DNA of 64,000 nt from contig NC_133161.1 in the NCBI RefSeq assembly GCF_040802235.1, positions 144,513,121 through 144,577,120 of the forward strand. The letters run 5' to 3'. This DNA is from Manis javanica (taxonomy: Eukaryota; Chordata; Mammalia; Pholidota; Manidae). Position numbers and translations under genes: made by a program. Positions 39,001 through 51,817 of the stretch are shown here, piece after piece. The notes below the pieces were generated by a model. That model was not told the DNA's origin and ran no database searches. It was given only the letters and a program-made list of their open reading frames with translations. Position 1 is the stretch's first letter, and each line of letters opens with the position of its first letter.

Positions 39001-42000
39001 TGCTACTGGCATGGAGTGGATAGAGGCCAGGGTCGCTGCTAAATATCTTAGAATATGCTGGACAGCTCCCCTAACAAGGAATTACCTGGCCCCAAACGTC
39101 AGTAGTGCCGGCAGGCATTAGGACACCCTGACCTACAGGGTATATGGTGTGGCACACGTTGTTATATAGTTTTGTTTCTCTTTTGACAGTGAGTCTTGGA
39201 AATCTTTCCAGGTCAGTCTGTTTAGGCCTGATTGTTTTGCCTACTGCCCAGTATCCCACAGGATGGACAGAGTGTAGGCAATTAACCATTCACTCCTGTC
39301 AGCAGACAGCCAGGGTGTTGCTCATTGCTCTTTTTTAATCCCTGCAGCGCTGTTTGCACAAATCCTTGTATATGTGCCCCTGTGTGTGTGTTTGGGGTGA
39401 AAACCAGCAGTACACCTGTGAGCTTGCCCTGTCCCAGGCCCTCTACAGGAGGCAGGGGTCCCTCTGGACACTCCCCCTGCCAACACCCCGGGAGCTCAGG
39501 AGGTGGGGCTGGAGGTTGGGCTGAGGCCCCCGTCTCCACTTCCTCCCTGCGCAGGAGTCCACATACAGTCATCCCAGATCGTGGAGTCCAGTGGTTTGTA
39601 CACCTTGCAGAGTGTTCTGAAGGCACAGCTGGTTAAGGAAGACAAAGATGCCCAGTTTTACTGCGAGCTCAGCTACCGGCTGCCCAGTGGGAACCACATG
39701 AAGGAATCTAGGGAGGTCACTGTCCCTGTTTTCTGTGAGTTTTGGCCCCTTGCGCTGGGGCTGGGTGGGATATCCTGAGAGCTCCTTCCCACCCAGCACA
39801 GGGGGCTCTTGGGCTGAGAGCTCCCCCCTTCACCTGTGCAGACCCGGCAGAGAAAGTGTGGCTGGAAGTGGAGCCTGTGGGCCTGCTGAAGGAAGGGGAC
39901 CGTGTGGAAATCCGGTGTCTGGCTGATGGCAACCCACCACCCCACTTCAGCATCAGCAAGCAGGTGCGGAGGGCCTGTGCTGGGCGCAGCCGGGGGTGCA
40001 GGGGAGACTGGAGGTGCGCCCAGCTCACCGCTTCATCCGCTCCCAGAACCACAGCACCAGGGAGATGGAGGAAGAGACCACCGACGACAATGGCGTCCTG
40101 GTGCTGGAGCCTGCCCGGAAGGAGCACAGCGGGCTCTATGAGTGCCAGGGCCTGGACCTGGAGACCACGGCGTCACTGCTGAGCGACCAGCAGGAGCTGC
40201 TGGTGAACTGTGAGGGGCGGGGCACCAGGACGGGGCCCAGGCTGGGGCAGGAGGGACTGTGCCCCGCCCCGTCCTGCCCGGGCTGACACTACTGCTGTGT
40301 CCCCAGATGTGTCCGCTGTCCGGGTGAGCCCTGCGGCCCCCGAGAGCCAGGAGGGCAGCAGCCTCACCCTGACGTGTGACGCAGAGAGCAGTCAGGCCCT
40401 GCAGTTCCAGTGGCTGAGAGAAAAGGTACTCACTGGGCCCAGAGCTGCGGGGCAGGGGGCTGTGGGGTGGGGTGCGGTGGGAGTGGCCCTCTGATCCATC
40501 TTTCACCCCAGACAGGCGACGTGCTGGAAAAGGGGCCTGTGCTCCAATTACACAACCTCAAAAGGGAGTCCGGGGGAGGCTACCGCTGCATGGCATCCGC
40601 ACCCAGCGTGCCTGGCCTGAGTCGCACACAGCTTGTCAACGTGGCCATTTTTGGTGAGGCTCTCTGGACAGGGATCAGGGCGCCCCTTGAAGCCACCCCA
40701 GGGTGGGTGGCTTTGAGCTCTTTGAGGACAGAAAGCCACCCACTGCCCTGCAGTGCTCTGGTGGGGCCAGGGAGGCAGGCTAGCAGCTTGCTGCCTCACC
40801 CTTCCCCCTGCCTCCCCAAGGATCCCCATGGATGACAATAAGGGAGAGGAAGATGTGGGTGAAAGAGAACGAGGTGTTGAACCTGTCTTGCGAAGCGTCA
40901 GGACATCCTCGGCCCGCCATCTCCTGGAATGTCGCCGGCACAGTGAGCAGACACATCTCACCTTCCCGAGCCCTCCTTCACCCCTGCCCGGGCTCTGCTG
41001 CCACGGCAGGACGTCCTCCCCACCCTCTGCCCCGTAGGCAAGCGAGCAAGACCAAGATCCGCAGACTGTCCTGAGCACCCTCACTGTCCCTGTGACCCCG
41101 GAGCTGCTGGAGACGGGTGCTGCATGTGTGGCCTCCAACTCCCTGGGCAAAAACCGCACCGTCATTTTCCTGGAGTTGGGTAAGGGGCTCGTCCTGGGCA
41201 GCGGGGCAGGGGAAGGCGTGGCAGTGACGCGGGCTCCCTAAGCCACCTCCCAATCCCTTTAACGGCTCTCACACCAGCCTCCAACAGGACCACCGGCCCC
41301 AGCACCTCCACGGCCAGGCCTCATGGCAGGGCCAACAGCACTTCCACAGGTAAGCCTCCTGGCGCCAGAGCAGGGCTGTGCCTGGGCACCCTCATTCTGC
41401 CCTGACCTTCCCTGGAGCGCCCTGGCGAGAAAGGTGAGCTGCGGCTCACCTTCCATCAGCCCTCGGCTGGGTGGGGCAGCCACGGAACCAGGCGCAGCCG
41501 GGGGCAGTGAGTGACCAGGAGTGTCTTTGTGGGACAGAGAGAAAGCTGCCAGAGCCTGAAAGCAGGGGTGTGGCCATCGTGGCTGTGACCGTGTGTGTCC
41601 TGGTCCTCGCCGTGCTAGGCGCTGTCCTCTATTTCTTCTACAAGAAGGGCAAACTGCCATGCGGGCGATCAGGCAAGCAAGAGATGTAAGCGTGGTACCC
41701 AGTACCCAGGGCCCCCACCCCATCTCGCGCTGCCCGGCCTGCTGCCTCCTCAGGGATGTCTCCTGCCTGCCCTGGTGCCCACACGCCCTAGGAGCAGGAG
41801 GGTCCGGGATGCTGGGTCCGAGTGCTCCCCGCTTCACTGCCCACTAGCCTGCTGCCATCAACCGCTCCTTCTCCCTTTCATTCATCACCGTTTCCTGCCC
41901 TGTGCCGGCCCCAGAGTGCCCAGGGCCCACCACCCAGTCCAACATCTTTCCCAGTGACCCTCCCCTTCCGTGGCCTCTGAGTTGCCAACCTCTTGCCTCC

Positions 42001-42582
42001 CTCCCAGCACACTGCCCCCGTCTCGTAAGAGCGAATTTGTAGTTGAAGTTAAGTCAGATAAGCTCCCAGAAGAGATGGGCCTCCTACAGGGCAGCAACGG
42101 TGACAAGAGGGCTCCAGGAGACCAGGTAGGAGGCTGCTCCCGGGGCCAGTGCCTGACCCCCCTGCAGGGGCCGTGGCAGCAGGGGCTGGGGGTTCTCGTC
42201 CCCACGGAACACTAACTCCTTCTCTCTGTTGGAGGTGGGGAGCAGGCCCGTCTCGCCTTTCTAACACTACTCACAGATGGTAGGGCAAGGCAACCCTGAG
42301 GGACCCTGGAGAGAGGGTAGCTCCCGAGACTGAGCGCAGAGACCCTGTCCCATTGTCACCTGCTCCTGGCCAGTGCTGGGGCTCAGGCTGTGAAGTGTGG
42401 CCCAGTCTCTGCTGCCCACCTTGCTTCTTCCCTCCTGGCTGCTACACCTAGTTCATCAGCTTCTGCTAAGGCCCCTCTGGCCCGCAGTGCTCACCCCTTG
42501 AACCCTGGCCCATCTCCACGTTCCCCTCTTACTTCTCTTTGTCCATTTCTAGGGAGAGAAATACATCGACCTGAGGCACTAG
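36030..42582 (+). CDS. MCAM: MCAM (CD146/MUC18), complete
   Basis: Cell-surface adhesion glycoprotein of endothelium, smooth muscle and melanoma. Sixteen exons: 36030-36093, 37878-38002, 38096-38303, 38387-38457, 38551-38638, 39555-39734, 39842-39963, 40047-40209, 40307-40425, 40512-40653, 40821-40942, 41038-41179, 41278-41349, 41538-41685, 42008-42125, 42553-42582. All introns are GT/AG and frames join: 637 residues (human 646). Signal peptide about 1-23; two V-type and three C2-type Ig domains with paired cysteines; a Ser/Thr stalk (exon 13) about eight residues shorter than human; transmembrane segment about 550-574; 63-residue tail with KKGK (ERM-binding), a MGLLQ dileucine-type sorting motif and the end YIDLRH. 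Sequons include NVS, NLS, NRT and NST, plus an NHS that human lacks. Skipping exon 15 would give the known short-tail form. Confidence 0.97.
38917..39130 (+). mobile_element. MER20 hAT-Charlie DNA transposon fossil
   Basis: Starts 'cagtggttctcaacc', contains 'ggacatttggcaatgtctgg', 'tgctactggcat' and 'gtagtgccg' and ends 'caccctg', which is the MER20 consensus plan at close to full length (about 214 bases). It lies in MCAM intron 5, the second-longest MCAM intron. Confidence 0.88.
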
Positions 42583-43468
42583 CCCGCTAGTCACACGGAG
42601 CTGCTCCCCTGCCCGGAACCTTTCCTGCTCCCTGCTTATTCCGTTCCCCAGCACTCAGGATGGCGCAGCCTCTGAGTGGCCCCCGAGAAGCCCCCTGCAG
42701 AGGGTGGGTGGCTGGGGCCAGAGCCCTCCCTGAGGCCCCTCTTCAGGGACCATCCCACCACCGTGTCAATTTGAGGGGCTCCCCCCAAGGAGGGGTCTCA
42801 TATCCCAGGGTGCACAGTCGTTTCTTGCAGAACATGGATATAAACACGGTCATCTACCAGCAGCCTAATTAGGTAGCCCATTTCTCTCATGCTGGGTTCC
42901 TGCCCCAAAGGCTGGCTTCATCCTCCCATGGCATCACTGAAGTGAGGATGTGCACAGCTTGGGCCGCCCTCCACCCTGCAGTGTTGCTCACACCAGTTCT
43001 GGAGAGACCCCAGCAACTGCCTGCCTGCCTGTTTCTGGACACTCCTTTCTCTGGGCAGAAGTCAGCAACTGGTGCCATTCCTGAAAAGATAACGCTGGGT
43101 GTACCTCATGTCCCTGCAGTGAGAAAGCTGGGCACTGTTCTTCAGAGTTAAGGCCATTGAGCCCAGGCCTCCTGCATTCATTTGGTTTCCACTGCCTTTT
43201 CAAGGGATCATGTAAGGCTGGAAGGTGGGGTTAGAAGACAAGGCACAGACTGTCTTTCGTGGAGTTTAAGGCCACGGTTATACTAGCACCAAACACCTAC
43301 AAACTTGAGCTAATGGGCCTAGATCCTAGCAGAAGGACCCTAATGGGAGAATGGTACTTAGGGGTGAGAAACAGGCTTGGCTGGAGCTTTGGGGCGAGTG
43401 TGTGTATCTATGCGTGTCTGTGGATATGTATATGGTTTTGTTAGGCTGTTAATTTTGCAAATTGTTTC

Positions 43469-43526
<58 letters not shown>

Positions 43527-43550
43527 AATAAAGCTTAATTGTCCCAGAAG
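42583..43550 (+). other. MCAM: MCAM 3' UTR with polyadenylation signal
   Basis: About 0.96 kb of untranslated message. AATAAA at 43527-43532 follows directly on a long (TA)n array, and a T/G-rich stretch after 43555 can serve as downstream element. No competing signal is obvious. Confidence 0.8.
43471..43522. repeat. (TA)n microsatellite in the MCAM 3' UTR
   Basis: About 26 uninterrupted TA units ending five bases before the MCAM polyadenylation hexamer. The array is self-complementary and likely to vary in length. Confidence 0.97.
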
Positions 43551-45221
43551 CCTTCCCCTGCTGTTTATTCCTCATGGGCACCCCCGCAGCCTAGGGCTGC
43601 CAGAACTGGAACCAACCTAAAAGGACCCTTTGCAGTTGGGAGCAGTGCTTTTCCAGGGGTTCCTCTGCTTCCCAGCACGGGGCTCAGGCTGTGCTGCAGA
43701 GGAGGACCGCCCTACTTCTCCACACAAAGCTGCCCCGCCCTGGGCAGCTGGTGGGGCTCCAGTGCAGAGCTGCTGTGATGCGCTGAGTGGGCCTGGGCCC
43801 CTGCCCCAGAGCTATCAGTGCATGGCTCCCCGACCCCGTGAATGAGCAGGAACTCAGGTCTGCTACATCAAAAGAAACTTTATTTAAAAATATTTTTTTA
43901 CGGATCTGGGTGCTTGAAAAAGCTCTTTAGTTAATTGTGTATGGAAATGAAAAAAATTAATAAATAACATTAGTATAACAGACTTCTAAACATTAATACA
44001 TTGGCAAAACAAAATGGACTTAAAATGAAAATGAATCTTAAAGCTCTGCTATTCTCTGTAAGAATATTTACCTTCTGTTTTTCTTATTCTTTACAGGTGA
44101 GAATGATTAAATACTGCTAATATAAATTTTTTTTATATTAATGACACATTTTTAAAATACTCCACAAAAATCTCATCTAGGTTTTTGTTTTATGTTTAAC
44201 ACTGATATACAAATTGGGACTCTTCATTCTGGAGAGAGCATCAAGTTCTCTCCAGCCCCACCCAGGACAAGAATGTCAAAATCCTAAATAAGGAGGGCTT
44301 TAAAAAGAACTGTTCCTACCTCCCAATTCTTTATTAGTTAAAAGCAGGGAAGAGCCGAGAAAAGGGAAAAGAGATAAGTAAAATGTCATTACATAGAACA
44401 CATTTTTTTTTTAAGCCAAAAACCTAAACTGGCCACAATACTGAGGACAGGCTTCTGGCACGCGGTCCTTGTTGCCTTTCCAGGGGAAACCAGACCCTGA
44501 AGGGGGCACTAGGTGCTTAATGCTCTGAGACTGACGCCTCCAAATGACCGGGAAGCCGAGTCTGAAGAGAGGCAGGAGGGCGGGGCCAGTTCAGGATCCG
44601 GCGAGAAGAAGAGCCGAGAGCCAGCTCCCTTTCGGGAGAGTCCACCCTGCGCCATTCCATGCAGCTGGGTCATTAATAGGAGGAGGCCACGACGCTTGAA
44701 GCGGTCCGCAGTATGCCTGGAAATCATGGGACACTCCGTCCCATCTTGCTAGAGACAGGACATTCAACCTGAAAGGAACCAACCAAATCCCAGGGTGCGA
44801 TGCTCATTTCTTCCAACTAAGCATCATGGCAGGGAGGAGGGACCGCTGACGTGCCACCCCCATGAGCCACCTCTCCAGCCGCACAGGGCACTTCGTCCTC
44901 TCCCCTAGACTGTAAGGACTAATGAATGACACTCAAGGTAGAGGAGCTAAGACTGGTGGTATTTCCATATTAAGTCCTAAAATGCAGCCTGGGATACAGT
45001 GCTGCCTTAGAAAGGCACAAAATGTTTAGCTTTTTTTTTTTCAGTGTGCTAAAAATTGTTTTGTTTTGAATAAAGGAAATAGATATATAAGGTTAAAAAT
45101 CCCAAGTCACCATAGCCAGAAAGCAGATGTAGGAGGTACCTCATAGCTGCCATGCCCCTGCCGCATGTTTCAGCAGGAGGTCAAGGCCCAGACACTACAG
45201 CCACGCTGAGGAGGGAAGCTC

Positions 45222-45269
45222 AGGGGCTTCTGCTCTCAGGGGCTTCTGCTCTCAGGGGCTTCTGCTCTC
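45222..45269. repeat. Three tandem 16-base repeats in the CBL 3' UTR
   Basis: The unit 'aggggcttctgctctc' occurs three times head to tail without change. Confidence 0.97.
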
Positions 45270-48200
45270 ACGGGCAGGGCGCCTGCAGGCTTACTCACCG
45301 GACAGCAGGAGGAAGCCAAGGAGGGAGAAACTTGGTTTTACAGATTCTTAGGTAGTTCTCTGCCTCTTCAGCTTCAAGACAGCCGTAAGCCTGGTGACTC
45401 TCAACCCTAACAGGGTCAGAGGTAGGGAGGGAGGGGGGGAACTGACACAGGACACACAGGAGTGCCAGGCTCAGGCGCACAGCACACCCCACGTCAGGGC
45501 CTGAGCCTGGAGCTGGTCTGGTGCAAGGCCTGAGGAGGTGCACATAGCATGACTGAGAAATTCTCTCTGGCCTCCCCGTCTGGTTCAGGGGTGGAAGGAA
45601 AGCATGTGAGAGGCAATGTGGAGGGCACCCCTTACATTCATTTTTGGGATTGAATCAAGGATACAGGGCCAGGCAATCGGGAATCTGATTTGTTTGGTGG
45701 CAAAATCCGGAGATCTGGGCTTGCGTATGAACAGAGAGAGTGGTTAGCCACCTTCCTCCCCAGTGTTACACAGGGTAGAGGCAGGGGAGCTCCAAGCAGT
45801 TCTCCCATTAGTCAACGGGCCGGCCCTAGGCAGGGAGCTTGCAGGGTGCTTGGTCTGAACGTGAACAAGCCTCCAGGCAGGGCTTGCTCGCCCAGCCCTA
45901 TTCCCCACCTCTTACTCTCGTCCTACTTTTGACCCAAAACACACTGGCACTTCCCCCTTGAAGCCAACCCAGGCTTCCCAGGACACTGCAAAGGCACGTG
46001 GCAACTGCTGCCCCGCTGCTCCTCAAACCTGGAGCACAGACTGGGACAGCAAATGCGAAGCGTGACAACCCCACCCTGCACCCACCGTGAGCCGCAAAGC
46101 CCGTCTTTGGGTCTAGGTTACTCCTGTGCACACCAAACAACTCCAGTAGTTTAAAAAGGTTGTAGGGAATTATGAAACGCCTCAACAACATAGGACGGGC
46201 TCTAGGATGAGACCAGTAAGATGAAAAGCCTCAGGCAAGCAGAAGCAGTTTTAAAAAAATAAAAAAATAAAGGCTTTAATATAGGACAACACAGCAATTG
46301 GACAGGGACGACAGAGGTATCCTGTCTAAAAAGCTCTCAGTAAAAACTATTCTAAACTTGAATCCATATTTAATTTATATCCTGGCAACTGTCCCAACTA
46401 TTATATATTCTTACTGGCCACAGCAGAGTAGGTCTGAGGCACCTGAGAGGCTGGCCTACAAGGGTGTGACTCCGGAGACCCCCTCGCGGAAGGCCGAAGG
46501 AGAGCGTGAGCAGGATGGGGAGGGGGACGCAGGCCACAGGCCCACTGATGAATATTTTTTTCAGTGCTAAAACCTGAAGAGCGCCCAAAAGTCCATGGGT
46601 GGCTACACTGGGATTTGCGATCTGCTCCCTAAATAATATGCAAGGCAGCTAAAAACCTGAGACTGGATAAAGGCTGAGAAGTGTCACCTAAGGACAGACT
46701 AGCTCCGGAACAGGAGAAACTGGTCCTCAAGAGGGAGGTAAAAAATCTTGGATGCCAAGACTGATATGGGAAATCAAAATAGGAAATGGAGAAACAACAG
46801 CAGCAACCCAAATTAAGTTCAACCTAAGAATTTCCTCACTGGCCCATGTACAGTCCCATGCCCGCCCTTCCACTCTCAAAAGAGCAGTGCAACAGCTTTA
46901 CTACAAAGAGTTTTCAGGGTACCTAGCCCATCCCCATCTTCTTCTCGGAGAACCCCCGCCATCAACGACCTGCAGAAGCATGCCACTGTTGCCCTGTGGG
47001 GCAAGGCTGCCTGGCCAGGGGTAGATGCCCACCAGTGTGCTGGGCTGATCCCATCCTTTCTGTAGAACATGACAACCCAGAAGAACTGGGGATCTGTTAA
47101 TGGTGATCCCTGGACCTGCCTATTTTGGGGCCGTGCACGCCAACAAACAGACTGACAAGCAGGAGCAAGCAATAGGTGCCGCGGTTCATAGGTCCAGCTC
47201 CGAGGCGACTGTACTTCTTGCGCTGGGTTCTGTGAAACACCCTTTGACACCTTTCTTTAGCTTGAATATTTCTGTTTCTTGCACCCAAAGGATTCTTACA
47301 GAGAACAGTCAAAAGACACACACCTTGACTTTCTTCTGCTACGCACCCTCCTCCATGCTTTAATGGCTATATGCATTTCTAAAGAAAGTCCGCTAAGGAA
47401 GACTGAGATCAAAGTGGTGGTGGCCGAAGCTTTACCCAGCACTACAGAGCACTTCAGATTGCATTTCTAAAGCCTGAAAGTCTAGGCGTGATGGGCTGCT
47501 CATTCTGATGCTAAGTTCTCGGGTCTCTAAGCTGTCCATGCTTCCTACCCTGGGAGGGAAAGGCGGCAATTTGGAGAACTGACTGAGTTTACCTATTTTC
47601 CTGCCTGGCTCTTAGGAGACAAAAGAACCGGTTAAAGATTGGGACCCAAAGACAGGCATCCACCCCTCCTCCACATCTTCAGTCCTTCTAAGGCACACAG
47701 GGTTAGCTACTGGAGGGCTGGAAAACAAGTTCCAAGCAGAATGGGAAATGGTGACAGGTTCCAGAAGGGTAACAAGGAAACTTCCCAACCAGGGGGATCA
47801 GGGACACAAGCAGCTCAGGAGAAAGACCAAGGAGGGCACTGGGCTGGAGGGGCTGTGGGCAGGCGCTCTGCTCAAACATTTAACTGCCCTGTGTGCAACT
47901 CCGAGCCAACATACCCCTCAATCCACCAAACAGGTACCACTGAAATACATAAAAGCGGTGGGTATCCATGAGATTTACATTGAGGAATCAGACATTATCA
48001 AAGCTACAGGAAGACCAAGGGGTTAATGGGAGTCTTGAATTGATTTTAGCCAGGACAGCTCTATAAGGAAATATTACTTCTACATAAAAGAGCTGTGAAT
48101 AAAACTGCATAATCTTATTGGGAAGGGCTCTTGTAGGGCCAAATGCAAGTGCTGGGCTGCCCGAGAACAATCCCCCAGCGTCAGTCAATCACCACGGGGC

Positions 48201-51200
48201 GGCAGGGGAGAACACAGAGCTGACACTTCCCGCACAGGGTAGTCACTCACGGACATGTGCTGAATGAAAGCGCGAACTGTCACACCGCCAGCCAATGGTG
48301 GGAGCACTGCAGCTCCAGGGTAGTGGTCACTGCCGTCAGGCCAGTGGCAAGAAGGGAGACTCACAAACAGCTGGGGAAGAAGGTCTACAATCCTGACAGT
48401 CACGAAGTGAGGTAGGAAATACTCTGCGTCGACACCATGGCCGATCGCCCACAAGAAGGTCTAGGTCCTGTTAACGGTGCCTTAAAGGGAACAGATACCT
48501 GGTCCCTATTTTGCAAGGAAATTTACAAACATTCACTTGTAAGTTTGTTGTTTGGGCCATAAAATATATTTTGCTTTTCTATAGAGGAAATAAACACTTT
48601 AAGATGAACAGCGACCCTCTCTCCCTGCCACCACCTTCCAAAATTTTTTTAAACTCACCAGCACAGCTACATGACACTAGCAGTACTCCCCCCACCCGGG
48701 CCTGGTGGTGCGTGTGTGGGGAGGGAGCGAGCAGAACAAAAGAGCCCAGTGAGCAGAGGGGGGCGGCGAGGGGAAGAGAACGGCTACCCACAGGCCCAGA
48801 CCACTGTCTACATGGATACTGACAGATACACGCTGAGATGACGAACTGCGCGATCCGCTATTTACCTGAAGGAAGTGCGTCACAGAGTCCCCGAGGTTTT
48901 CCCACTTTGAGAACCCCCTCTGTTTGAGTGGAAGGAGTATGGCAGGGGCAGCTGATGACGTATTGTGAAGCAGCCGCCCAGCAATGGGGCAAGCTTTGTA
49001 CAGCAAGCCGAGAAGACACAGGGAAAGCAAGAGATGGAGACTGGGTTTAGTAGAATAGCCCAAGGCATTGGAGAAAAAGGAAAACAGCCAAGTGGTTTTC
49101 ACCCTACCTTTCTGATAGTTAACAGAGAAAAAACCATGTGTAATTAGTAAGGAAAAAGGAAATGGGTTTACCAAAAATGGCAAAACTCAAAATAAAGTCC
49201 TCTTGTGAAAGGGCAATTTTGGTTAAATTCAGAGCAGAGCCAAAGAACCGAACACTGCCACAGAGACAGAGGATGAAGAACGGGTAGTTGGTGCCTTGGT
49301 CAGAGGGAATTTTCAGAAATAAAAGTTGGGGAAATATCCTCCAAACAGCCAAGTGGAGCGCGCCTGAGGCTCACCTGGGAATCTTGAGTATGGACCCAGT
49401 CATGTCTTAGAAAAAGCTTTAGTTCCAACAATAACAAGAAAGCAAAGAAAACAGGCCTAACGAGAGTCATTTCTGTCAGGATCTAAGTCAAAGAAAAAAG
49501 CCCTCAAAGACTGGTCAAAAAGCTTGACAGCCTGCAGACACAGAGGCCGAGCTAGGACCAGGCCGATCAGTGGGGCACGCGTTCCACACAGGCATCTGGC
49601 ATCCCAGTGTCCGGGCTGATCCTGGTACTTAGCCAGGAAAAGAAAGGATGAACTTGCCCTTCGCCTAGGTAAAGGACATAATCTCCAAAGAGGATCTTAA
49701 GGGCAACGGAAGGCCAAACGACAGGCACAGAACCAGTGCTTTGTTCTCCTGGTTTTGGGCAGCTATGTGCACACAAGGAAGCTGCCGCCCTCTTTTCTAG
49801 CTTTGTCTAGGCCTCTGACATCGCGACAAAAGGAAAACTGCATGCTACCACAAAGGAAAAGAAATGCTAGGCTGGCTTGCCGGAGGTCTGGGTTCCCGGT
49901 TCCCACGCTCCGCCCCTGCCCCCGCCCCTGCCCCTGCCCCCTCCCCAACTCGCTGCCCCGCTCAGGCCCTCTGCTGCACCTGACAGTGGCTGCAGGGTTC
50001 TCTGACACAGAGACATGGGGTGATCATGGCGAATCAACGAGAACGTAAATGGCAAGAGGATAAAACCAAAGGATGCAGAACAGCTGAAAGCCAAGAGCAG
50101 AGCTGGAAAGTTTTAGTTCCAAAGATGACAAGACGGGAAAGAGAGCAGACCTAAGGAGAGTCCTTTCTGTCTGTATCTACAGACAAAGACATGATTTAGA
50201 TTCTGAGGAGGGGAGATCTATCAAAGAGCAGCTTTGCCTCTGACAAGGAGGGTTTCACCCTGCTGGGGCAGTCGGCAAAAGGCTCCGGGCAGAGAGCCCA
50301 GCGACCCCGCAGGGTCCTTCGGCGTGTGTACAGGAGCCACGCTGGTGCTCCACCCTGGACGCTGCACCTTCCTCACGAGCCTGCAATCACACGGGCACAC
50401 TGCCTCTGCCTGCAGGGACGTCATTCATTACACCAGATGATGGAGAACACAGGCATGAAAGAGCATACAGGACCTCAGGGGAAGAGGAAAGGGGAGGAGA
50501 TGCTATATTCCCCAAACCATAGGCACAAGAGAACACCACGTCAGCAGATGGCCCCGACGATGCAGTTGGGTACTAATTATCGGCAAAATGTCAGGCTACC
50601 ATGAGTGGCAGCCCCATCTCTTAAAGGGCAAAGAAAAAAACATGAATGAAAATATAACCTGGCTCATGTTCAAAGGGAGGCAGGCACCCATATAAGTTGG
50701 AATTAATTCACTGGGAAGAAAACTGACTAGATAAATCCCTATTGTCTATTTTGTGCATTTTATGTATAACAATGTAGAAAACATGTGAATGAAGCTTCAT
50801 GGTATTTGGGCCAGAAAGCCATGCTGCTAACAAATTTTATTCCTTTCCTATTAGGTAGAAAAACTCATGACTGACATGGGAACATACACCCGACTCCTGG
50901 GCAGCTGCCCCCCGCAGACTGTTTTCTGGGGAGGGTGTGGAATGTACCTGCAGGCCTCTATCGCAAAGCAGTCGTCATGTGATCAGGATGATCAAAACAC
51001 CTTCCTTCAACAGATCCGATGCTCCTTCAACAGAAGCACTTCAACAGAAACAGTGCTTTGGAGTGGCCAGTGTCAGCCGCTATTATCAAGCGAGACCATA
51101 ATAATAGAGCAACAGTACTTTTCCTCACCTACCTACCAACAAACCAACTCCACCACACAGAATAAAGAACATCCTAAAGAATCAAATAACACTTGGCTCC

Positions 51201-51428
51201 AGGAAGGCTGGTCACAGCAAGCCCACTGTCAATGACAGACACCGAGGAGGAAGGACAGAGGGAGGGTGTTCAGCTATGCACATGATAGTCCAATCGACAG
51301 GGGAGTGTTGAAGCTGAGTGTGATACCACAGTAGACGGAAGTCTTTAAAAGATTCCTTCCTAAACCTCTTGTGCTAATTCCATGTCTAGGATTAACACAG
51401 ACAGCAGGTTAATTTTATAATCACAAGA

Positions 51429-51468
51429 TACACACAACCATACACAGACACACACACACACACAACCA
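51429..51468. repeat. Imperfect (CA)n microsatellite in the CBL 3' UTR
   Basis: CA dinucleotides interrupted by 'accat' and 'cag' units. Short and impure. Confidence 0.85.
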
Positions 51469-51817
51469 CATCCTTAACCCAGGGAAAGTCTAAAGTCCTC
51501 GATTCAGATTTACAGCACAGTATTTCTCCTGCTTTCTGGACTGCTCCCCAGGCAGGCTACCATTTAGTAAAAATCCACTCAAAGTGGGGGCTGCAGGACA
51601 CTCTCAAATGCACTTTCAGAACAGGTCAGATAATAAAACCTACTAGCTGCTCCATTTCCATGCCACTGCTCTGAAATCTTGGAACCACAGGTGTGATATC
51701 CCACAGACAGGGCAAGACGTCATTGGGAGGCCCCCAACGGAGCCTCTGCTCCTCCACGTGCTACCCGCGTGGGCGCTCCTGGCGCTCCGGTCCTCACGCT
51801 GTGGAGGAGGCACTGTG

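Larger units (their letters stand above)
43862..51817 (-). other. CBL: CBL 3' UTR (about 8 kb)
   Basis: Minus-strand tail after the CBL stop. The reverse complement of AATAAA is at 43879-43884, with cleavage expected near 43862. The human CBL 3' UTR is of similar great length. There is no believable reading frame. It is mostly unique sequence with few transposon fossils, a 16-base tandem triplet at 45222, a GC-rich CCCCTGCC-type run at about 49910-49945, two similar blocks of about 77 bases at 49418 and 50112, and a CA run at 51429. Shorter messages using other TTTATT sites (for example near 50837) are possible. The whole-length UTR is inferred from the absence of other genes and from the human pattern. 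Confidence 0.7.

Noticed and set aside
49910-49945. CCCCTGCC-type run as a G-quadruplex or promoter
   Set aside because: The run is short, lies in the CBL 3' UTR and lacks a CpG island or start-site motif; too little to support a claim.
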